Part shown: positions 58,989-64,000 of the stretch, piece after piece
Layout of the letters: the number at the start of each line of letters is the position of its first letter
Position numbering within the stretch: the stretch's first letter is position 1
Assembly (NCBI GenBank): GCA_963795385.1
Contig: CAWCHK010000007.1
Location: 62,001 to 126,000 of the forward strand
Length of the DNA stretch: 64,000 bases
Direction: 5' to 3'
Source: CAVURS01 sp963795385
GTDB lineage: Bacteria > Actinomycetota > Actinomycetes > Actinomycetales > CAVURS01
Translations under genes and position numbers: made by a program
Notes under the pieces: model-generated
Told to the model about the DNA's origin: nothing
Database searches by the model: none
What the model saw: the letters and a program-made list of their open reading frames with translations, nothing else

Positions 58989-61193
58989 GTGTCCAACACC
59001 ACCGTCCAGCCCCGTCGTCCGGTCACGGTCCGCGTCGCCCGCTGGAGCGCGACCCATCCCTGGCGGGCCATCGCGCTCTGGCTCGTGTTCGTCGTGGCCT
59101 GCGTGGCGCTCGGCAGCGCCGCCGGCACCCGGGAGATGAGCGACGTCGACAGCGGCGTCGGGCAGTCCGGGCAGGCCTTCCGGGTCGTGCACGATGCCGG
59201 CCTGGAGTCGCCCGACGCCGAGAACGTGCTGATCTCCGCGCGGGGCCAGGCCTTCGACCGGTCCGCCGCCCGGCAGGCGGCGGGTCAGGTGCGGACCCGC
59301 CTCGCGGCCCTCCCGGTCGTGTCGGCCGTCGCCGCTCCGGTCGCGTCGAAGGATGGCCGGTCCCTGCTCGTCACCGCGACGCTGAAGCCGTCGACCGACT
59401 CGGTCACCAGCCTGCAGGCGGTGACCGCTGCGGTGCAGCGCGGCCAGCCCTCGTTGCGGGTCGAGGAGGTCGGCGATGTCTCGCTCGGAGACGCGATCGA
59501 CCAGCAGGTCGGCGACGACCTCAGCGCGGCCGCGATCTTCAGCCTGCCCGTCACGCTGCTGATCCTGCTCGTGGCCTTCGGCGCGATCATCGCCGCGGGC
59601 GTGCCGGTGCTGCTCGCGCTGTCGGCGGTCGCCGCCGCGACGGGGCTGTCGGCCCTGGCCTCGCACCTGATCCACGACTCCGGCTCGACCTCGAGCATGA
59701 TCCTGCTGATGGGGATGGCGGTCGGCGTCGACTACTCCCTGTTCTACGTCAAGCGCGCTCGCGAGGAGCGCCATCGCGGGCACACCCACCTCGACGCCAT
59801 CGAGATCGCCGCGGAGACCTCGGGGCACTCGGTCCTGGTCTCGGGTGCCGCCGTGATCGTGTCGATGCTGGGGCTGTTCATGGCCCGCGACGCGGTCTTC
59901 GCCTCGCTCGCCCTGGGCTCGATCGTCGTCGTGGCGGTCGCCGTGATCGGCTCGTTGACGGTGCTGCCGGCCGTGCTGGTCAAGCTCGGTCGCGGCATCG
60001 ACCGCCCGCGCGTCCCGCTGCTGTGGCGGCTGGCGACCCAGACCCGCGAGCCGCGGTTCTGGCCCAAGGTGCTCCGGCCCGCCCTCACGCACCCGGTCCG
60101 CACGCTGCTCGTGTCGGTGGTGGTGCTCGGTGCCCTTGCCGTCCCGGCCCTCAGCCTGCGGCTGCAGTCGGACACCGCGCGCTCACTGCCGACGTCCATC
60201 CCGCAGACCCAGACGCTGAGCCGGCTCACCGCGGCGTTCCCGAGCCAGAACACCACGCAGACGGTCGTCGTCAAGGCCACCGCCGGCGAGGCCAAAGCCG
60301 TTGCCGCGCAGCTCACGTCGCTCCGGCTCCGGGCCGAGCGGAGTCCGCTGTTCGCCCCCAGCACCGACGAGGCGCAGGTGGTCTCCTCGGCCGATGGCAC
60401 GGTCCACAAGGTGGCCCTGGACACGCCGTACGACGCGGAGTCGAAGCAGGCACACCAAGCGCTGTCGCAGCTGCGCGAGCAGCTGGTGCCGCAGGCCCTG
60501 AGCGGCGTCCGCGGCGCACAGTGGTGGGTCGGCGGAGAGACGGCCGAGAGCGTGGACACCGACCAGCACCTGGCCGACGGCATGCCGTGGGTGATCGGGT
60601 TCGTCGTCCTGCTGACCATGGTGATCATGGGCTGGGTCTTCCGGTCCTTCGTCATCGCTCTGACGACGGCGCTGGTCAACCTGCTGTCCGCCGGTGCGGC
60701 CTTCGGTGTCTTGGTGCTGGTGTTCCAGCACTCGTGGGCGGAGGGACTGCTGGGCTTCCACTCCACGGGCGCGGTCGTGAACTGGATCCCGCTGTTCACG
60801 TTCGCCGTGCTGTTCGGCCTGTCCATGGACTACCACGTCTTCGTCATCAGCCGGATCCGTGAGGCCGCGGAGGCCGGCCTGACCACCCGCGAGGCGGTGC
60901 GGAGCGGCATCACGCGCTCGGCCGGCACGGTGACCAGCGCGGCCATCGTGATGGTGTCGGTGTTCGCGATCTTCGCCTCGCTGCACATGGTCGAGATGAA
61001 GGAGCTGGGGCTCAGTCTCGCGGTCGCGGTGCTGGTCGACGCGCTCGTGATCCGGGTGATCGTGCTGCCCTCGCTGATGACGATCCTGGGCCGCTGGAAC
61101 TGGTGGCCGGGCAGGGCGCCGGCCCGGGCCGAAGGCGTTGCGGCGCAGCCGGCGTCGACCCGCACGGCGGTACTGGCCGGATCGCGGCACTGA
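58989..61193 (+). CDS. MMPL/RND-family membrane transporter
   Basis: 734 residues from GTG 58989. Two sets of six hydrophobic helices flank extracytoplasmic domains. First set follows the TREMSDVDSGVGQSGQAF loop; the key acidic residue motif GMAVGVDYSLFYVKRAREER is at about 250, and the second-half equivalent LFGLSMDYHVFVISRIREA near 610. Family members export lipids or small hydrophobic molecules. Substrate unknown. Confidence 0.93.
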   Translation: MSNTTVQPRRPVTVRVARWSATHPWRAIALWLVFVVACVALGSAAGTREMSDVDSGVGQSGQAFRVVHDAGLESPDAENVLISARGQAFDRSAARQAAGQVRTRLAALPVVSAVAAPVASKDGRSLLVTATLKPSTDSVTSLQAVTAAVQRGQPSLRVEEVGDVSLGDAIDQQVGDDLSAAAIFSLPVTLLILLVAFGAIIAAGVPVLLALSAVAAATGLSALASHLIHDSGSTSSMILLMGMAVGVDYSLFYVKRAREERHRGHTHLDAIEIAAETSGHSVLVSGAAVIVSMLGLFMARDAVFASLALGSIVVVAVAVIGSLTVLPAVLVKLGRGIDRPRVPLLWRLATQTREPRFWPKVLRPALTHPVRTLLVSVVVLGALAVPALSLRLQSDTARSLPTSIPQTQTLSRLTAAFPSQNTTQTVVVKATAGEAKAVAAQLTSLRLRAERSPLFAPSTDEAQVVSSADGTVHKVALDTPYDAESKQAHQALSQLREQLVPQALSGVRGAQWWVGGETAESVDTDQHLADGMPWVIGFVVLLTMVIMGWVFRSFVIALTTALVNLLSAGAAFGVLVLVFQHSWAEGLLGFHSTGAVVNWIPLFTFAVLFGLSMDYHVFVISRIREAAEAGLTTREAVRSGITRSAGTVTSAAIVMVSVFAIFASLHMVEMKELGLSLAVAVLVDALVIRVIVLPSLMTILGRWNWWPGRAPARAEGVAAQPASTRTAVLAGSRH

Positions 61194-61217
61194 CCCGAAC
61201 TGTGCCAGAGTTGCCTG

Positions 61218-61712
61218 GTGGTCTCGCTCATCGTTCTGAACGGGCCACCGGGCATCGGCAAGTCGACCCTCGCCCGCCGGTACGTCGACCAGCACCCGCT
61301 CGCGCTGACGCTCGACGTGGACGCGGTGCGCGGTCTGCTCGGTGGCTGGGCGAGTGAGCCCCTGGCGGCGGGCCTGGCGGCCCGGGCCCTGGCGCTGGAG
61401 ATGGCCCGGGTCCATCTGGCGGCGGGCCACGACGTCGTCGTGCCCCAGTTCATCGGGCGACCGCCGTTCCTCGACCAGCTGGAATCCGTTGCGGCGCAGG
61501 TGTCGGCACGGTTCTGCGAGATCGTGCTGATGGACGAGCGGGCCGGCTCGCTGGCCCGGTACGCCGCCCGGGAGGGGCACGTGGGCGTGGGCGCGGAGAT
61601 GTACGACCAGCTCGAGGACTTCCTGGCCGAACGCCCGGGGGCGGTGGTGGTGACCACGCGGGCGGGGGAGGTCGACGCGGCGTACGACGCGGTGGTCCGG
61701 GCGCTGGGTTGA
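61218..61712 (+). CDS. P-loop NTPase (kinase-like)
   Basis: 164 residues from GTG 61218. Walker A GPPGIGKST at residues 9-17 follows a short hydrophobic strand (LIVLN), then TLDVDAVRGLLGGW. The chain resembles small AAA_33/zeta-type kinases that phosphorylate small molecules. Target unknown. Confidence 0.8.
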   Translation: MVSLIVLNGPPGIGKSTLARRYVDQHPLALTLDVDAVRGLLGGWASEPLAAGLAARALALEMARVHLAAGHDVVVPQFIGRPPFLDQLESVAAQVSARFCEIVLMDERAGSLARYAAREGHVGVGAEMYDQLEDFLAERPGAVVVTTRAGEVDAAYDAVVRALG

Positions 61713-61766
61713 CGGTGACGGTTGCCGGGCTCGCGTGGTGGCCGGTCGGCGACCAGAATGCCGGGC

Positions 61767-62117
61767 ATGGCTTCCTACTCCGTCAACCAGGCGGCGGTCG
61801 CCCATGCGGCCCAGCTGATCGATGCGCGGCAGTACGTGCTGGACAGTGACTGGGGTGAGGTGCAGCCGGACGCCGAGGCGCAGAACGCCTTCCTGGAGAA
61901 GCACTCGTGGGAGGAGTACTCCGCCTGGCACCTCGGCCTGACCGACGGGGCGACGGATGAGACCAAGGCGCGCTATGCGTTCGTCTACGGGGACCTGCGG
62001 CGGGTGCACCGGACCGGGTTGATCGCCTGCGTCTACCGGGCGTCGGAGTGGCGGCACAAGGACGTCGAGATCGCCGCGCACGACCTGCTGCAGCGGCTCG
62101 ACCAGCTCGCCCGGTGA
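61767..62117 (+). CDS. Conserved hypothetical protein (116 aa)
   Basis: 116 residues from ATG 61767. Acidic, Trp/His-bearing sequence (DSDWGEVQPDAEAQNAFLEKHSWEEYSAWHLGL) with no signal peptide or membrane helix. I do not recognise a named domain. Its stop overlaps the start of the S51-type gene by four bases (GTGA), so they are translationally coupled. Confidence 0.72.
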   Translation: MASYSVNQAAVAHAAQLIDARQYVLDSDWGEVQPDAEAQNAFLEKHSWEEYSAWHLGLTDGATDETKARYAFVYGDLRRVHRTGLIACVYRASEWRHKDVEIAAHDLLQRLDQLAR

Positions 62118-62866
62118 CCTCGATCCACCTTCTCGGCGGTGGCTGGGATCCGGCTGGTGGCGCCGCGATGTACGGGCCGTTCCTCGAGCGGGCGGGGGCG
62201 TCGCCGGTGGTCGCCTGCGTGGTCCTCGACGAGGGTGACGGGACGGCGCGGTTCGCGCGCTGGGCCGACGTGCTGCGGCGTACGGCGCCCTGCGAACCGG
62301 TGCCGGTACTGGTCCCTGAGGGTGGGCGGCTGTCGGTCGGTGAGCTCGGCGCCGCGGACGCGTTGCTGGTGTGCGGGGGCCTGACCCCCGCGTACGCCGC
62401 GGCGCTGGTGCCGTCGGGGGTCGAGCTGCTGGCGTGGCTGGCCGAGGGGGACCGGCCGTACGGCGGCTTCTCGGCGGGGGCGTCGGTGGCGGCCGTTCGG
62501 GCGGTCGTCGGAGGGTGGCGTGCGGGGGGTGTGGCGGTGTGTCCCGAGGACGCCGCCGAGGATCTCGACCAGGTCAGCGTGGTCGACGGTCTCGGGCTGG
62601 TGCCGTGGTCGGTGGACGTGCACTGTGCTCAGTGGGGGACGCTGCCACGGCTGCTCTCGGTCGTCGGCGCTGGTGGTCGTGATGGTGGTGGTGTCGGTGG
62701 GGGTCGTGCCGGCGTCGGCGTCGGTATCGACGAGAACACGGCGCTGCACGTCGACGGTGACTCGGCGGTGGTGGGTGGGTTGGGTGCCGTCCGGCACGTG
62801 GTCGCGACCGCAACCGGGGCCGCCGTCACGACGTTCCTCGCCGGCGCGTCGGTGCCCTCGAGCTGA
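62114..62866 (+). CDS. S51/PepE-type peptidase or cyanophycinase-like protein
   Basis: 250 residues from GTG 62114. A Rossmann-like start IHLLGGGWDP, DALLVCGGLTPAYAAAL, and the nucleophile motif GGFSAGASV place it in the type-1 glutamine-amidotransferase-like S51 group (PepE, cyanophycinase). A Gly/Val-rich stretch near residue 200 is unusual. Probably hydrolyses a small peptide with acidic residue; substrate unknown. Confidence 0.8.
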   Translation: MTSIHLLGGGWDPAGGAAMYGPFLERAGASPVVACVVLDEGDGTARFARWADVLRRTAPCEPVPVLVPEGGRLSVGELGAADALLVCGGLTPAYAAALVPSGVELLAWLAEGDRPYGGFSAGASVAAVRAVVGGWRAGGVAVCPEDAAEDLDQVSVVDGLGLVPWSVDVHCAQWGTLPRLLSVVGAGGRDGGGVGGGRAGVGVGIDENTALHVDGDSAVVGGLGAVRHVVATATGAAVTTFLAGASVPSS

Positions 62867-62927
62867 CCCGCAGTCGACGCACGGAGACGAGGGCGACCGT
62901 CAGCCCGGACCGGCTCGAGATCGGAGG

Positions 62928-64000
62928 TCAGGACCGCTCCGAGGCCGCGCCCCCCGAGATCGTCACGGCCGCGACGGCGGCGGCCACCACCCACAGCAGG
63001 CAGCTCAGGGCGCCCAGGTGGTTGAAGGCCCGCGTGAGGTGCGCGCCCCCGCGGCCGGACCCGGCGACGGCACCGAAGATCGCGACGCCGAGCGCGGTCC
63101 CGGCCTGCCGCGCCGTGTTGTTGACGCCACTCGCGAAGCCCGACCGCTCGGGCGGTACGGCGCGCACGGCTGCCGCCACGACCGACGCCGTGATCATCCC
63201 GGCTCCGCAGCCCATGAGGAGCATGCCGGCCTCCAGCGGCAGGAGGGAACCTTGCCTGGTGACAAGGATCAGCAAGGCGGCTCCCGGAAGGGCCACCAGG
63301 CAGCCAGCCGTGACCGGCACTCGCGGTCCGAGCCACCCGGTCAGCCGGCTCGTGACGGGTGCGAGCGCCACGAGCGGCACCGCCAGCGGCAGCACCAGCG
63401 CGCCGGCGACCAGGGGCGAGCAACCGCGCACGTCCTGCAGGTAGAGGGTCGTGACGAAGAGCGTCCCGTTGAACACCAGGTTCATCGTCAGGGCAACGGT
63501 GTTCGGCCCGAGGAAGGCCGCTCGCCGTACCAGCGCGAGCGGCAGCATCGGGACGGCGGCCCGTCGCTCGACGACGACCGTGACACCGGCCGCGACGGCC
63601 GCAACGACGAAGGCCCCGAGAGCCGGCGGACTCATCCCCTCGCGGCCGAGCTCGATCACGCCGAACACCGTTCCGGCCAGGGTGACGGTGACACCGCACA
63701 CACCGCCGATGTCGAGCTCGCGCGGCCGGCCGCCCCCACCGGGAACCAGCCGTAGTACGTACGCCACCGCCATCGCTGTGACCGGCAGGTTGACCAGGAA
63801 GATCGCCCGCCAGCTGACCGTCGCGAGCACTCCGCCCACGATCGGCCCGGCCGGGAGAGCCAGCGAGGAGACCGCGGCCCACGTCCCGATCGCGCGGGCC
63901 TGCTCCACCCGCTCCGGGTACGTCGTCGTGATGACCGCCAGGGTCCCGGGCAGCAGCAGCGCGGCCCCCACGCCCTGCGCCACCCGCCCGGCCACCAGCA
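62928..64000 (-). CDS. MFS exporter, DHA2-type (5' end outside window)
   Basis: The stop is at 62928, and the frame stays open past the right edge, so the N terminus is missing. About ten hydrophobic helices are visible. GRVAQGVGAALLLPGTLAVITTTYP and AGPIVGGVLATVSWRAIFLVNLPV are typical of the 14-helix drug:H+ antiporters (EmrB/QacA-like). It probably exports a drug or metabolite. Confidence 0.9.
   Translation of the reverse strand, partial: LVAGRVAQGVGAALLLPGTLAVITTTYPERVEQARAIGTWAAVSSLALPAGPIVGGVLATVSWRAIFLVNLPVTAMAVAYVLRLVPGGGGRPRELDIGGVCGVTVTLAGTVFGVIELGREGMSPPALGAFVVAAVAAGVTVVVERRAAVPMLPLALVRRAAFLGPNTVALTMNLVFNGTLFVTTLYLQDVRGCSPLVAGALVLPLAVPLVALAPVTSRLTGWLGPRVPVTAGCLVALPGAALLILVTRQGSLLPLEAGMLLMGCGAGMITASVVAAAVRAVPPERSGFASGVNNTARQAGTALGVAIFGAVAGSGRGGAHLTRAFNHLGALSCLLWVVAAAVAAVTISGGAASERS

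Overview
This window is chromosomal DNA from a high-GC Actinomycetota. The signs are GTG starts and 1-4 bp gene overlaps throughout, the order clpS - DUF2017 - murI - Rv1339-like - rph - rdgB seen in mycobacteria and relatives, LLM/F420-type, DyP and ANTAR-domain genes, an Xi-class glutathionyl-hydroquinone-reductase-like enzyme of the kind usual in mycothiol users, and an actinobacterial sulfur-type leader peptide. The genus is not decidable from the sequence. No integrase, transposase, phage gene, CRISPR array or rRNA was seen. One tRNA-Leu(UAG) is present.

Layout. 0-5.4 kb: housekeeping block (clpS, DUF2017, an AbiEi/DUF559-type gene bracketed by two copies of a palindrome, murI, metallo-beta-lactamase-fold phosphodiesterase-like gene, rph, rdgB). 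5.4-9.5 kb: two tandem membrane-anchored sulfite-oxidase-like molybdoenzymes and a fasciclin lipoprotein. 9.5-12.3 kb: tRNA-Leu, thiol peroxidase, DUF3618, and a cysteine dioxygenase-rhodanese operon behind a 22-residue leader peptide, then a Fur-family regulator. 12.3-18.2 kb: HipA-like kinase with DUF3037, an LLM-hemerythrin fusion, a zinc alcohol dehydrogenase, a DyP peroxidase flanked by another pair of palindromes, and a broken glycosyltransferase. 18.2-27.8 kb: GGDEF protein, SorC-type regulator, sugar/polyol ABC transporter (binding protein and two permeases), polyol-type dehydrogenase, cytosine deaminase and cytosine permease.

Almost every gene from 18.0 to 27.0 kb is interrupted by single-base indels, mostly G/C insertions, while the rest of the window reads cleanly. 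I treat this as probable sequencing or assembly error, but true decay cannot be excluded from sequence alone.

28-34.7 kb: TauE/SafE permease, DUF3105 and DUF305 proteins, CopC-like protein and a membrane partner (copper-type cluster), a PLP decarboxylase with its MarR regulator, and an M20 amidohydrolase. 34.8-44.7 kb: EamA exporter, a three-gene operon of amidohydrolase, S41 peptidase-like protein and uracil-DNA-glycosylase-like protein, an MFS sugar-porter-type permease, a PEP-mutase/isocitrate-lyase-family enzyme, DUF72, and a TDT-family anion exporter divergent from a LysR gene. 45.8-50.7 kb: glutathionyl-hydroquinone reductase-like enzyme, DEAD-box helicase, two overlapping GAF-ANTAR genes preceded by five exact 13-bp repeats, and a small Cys/His protein. 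50.7-64 kb: TIGR03118-like secreted protein, a large SARP-type ATPase regulator, an alpha/beta-hydrolase-glycosyltransferase fusion divergent from a methyltransferase, an MMPL transporter, a P-loop kinase-like protein, a hypothetical, an S51-type peptidase and a truncated MFS exporter.

The observations I consider most worth following are the sulfur leader peptide, the two families of palindromes bracketing single genes, the UDG/S41/amidohydrolase operon, the regulator-linked operator palindromes (SorC, MarR, LysR), and the 13-bp repeat array before the ANTAR pair.
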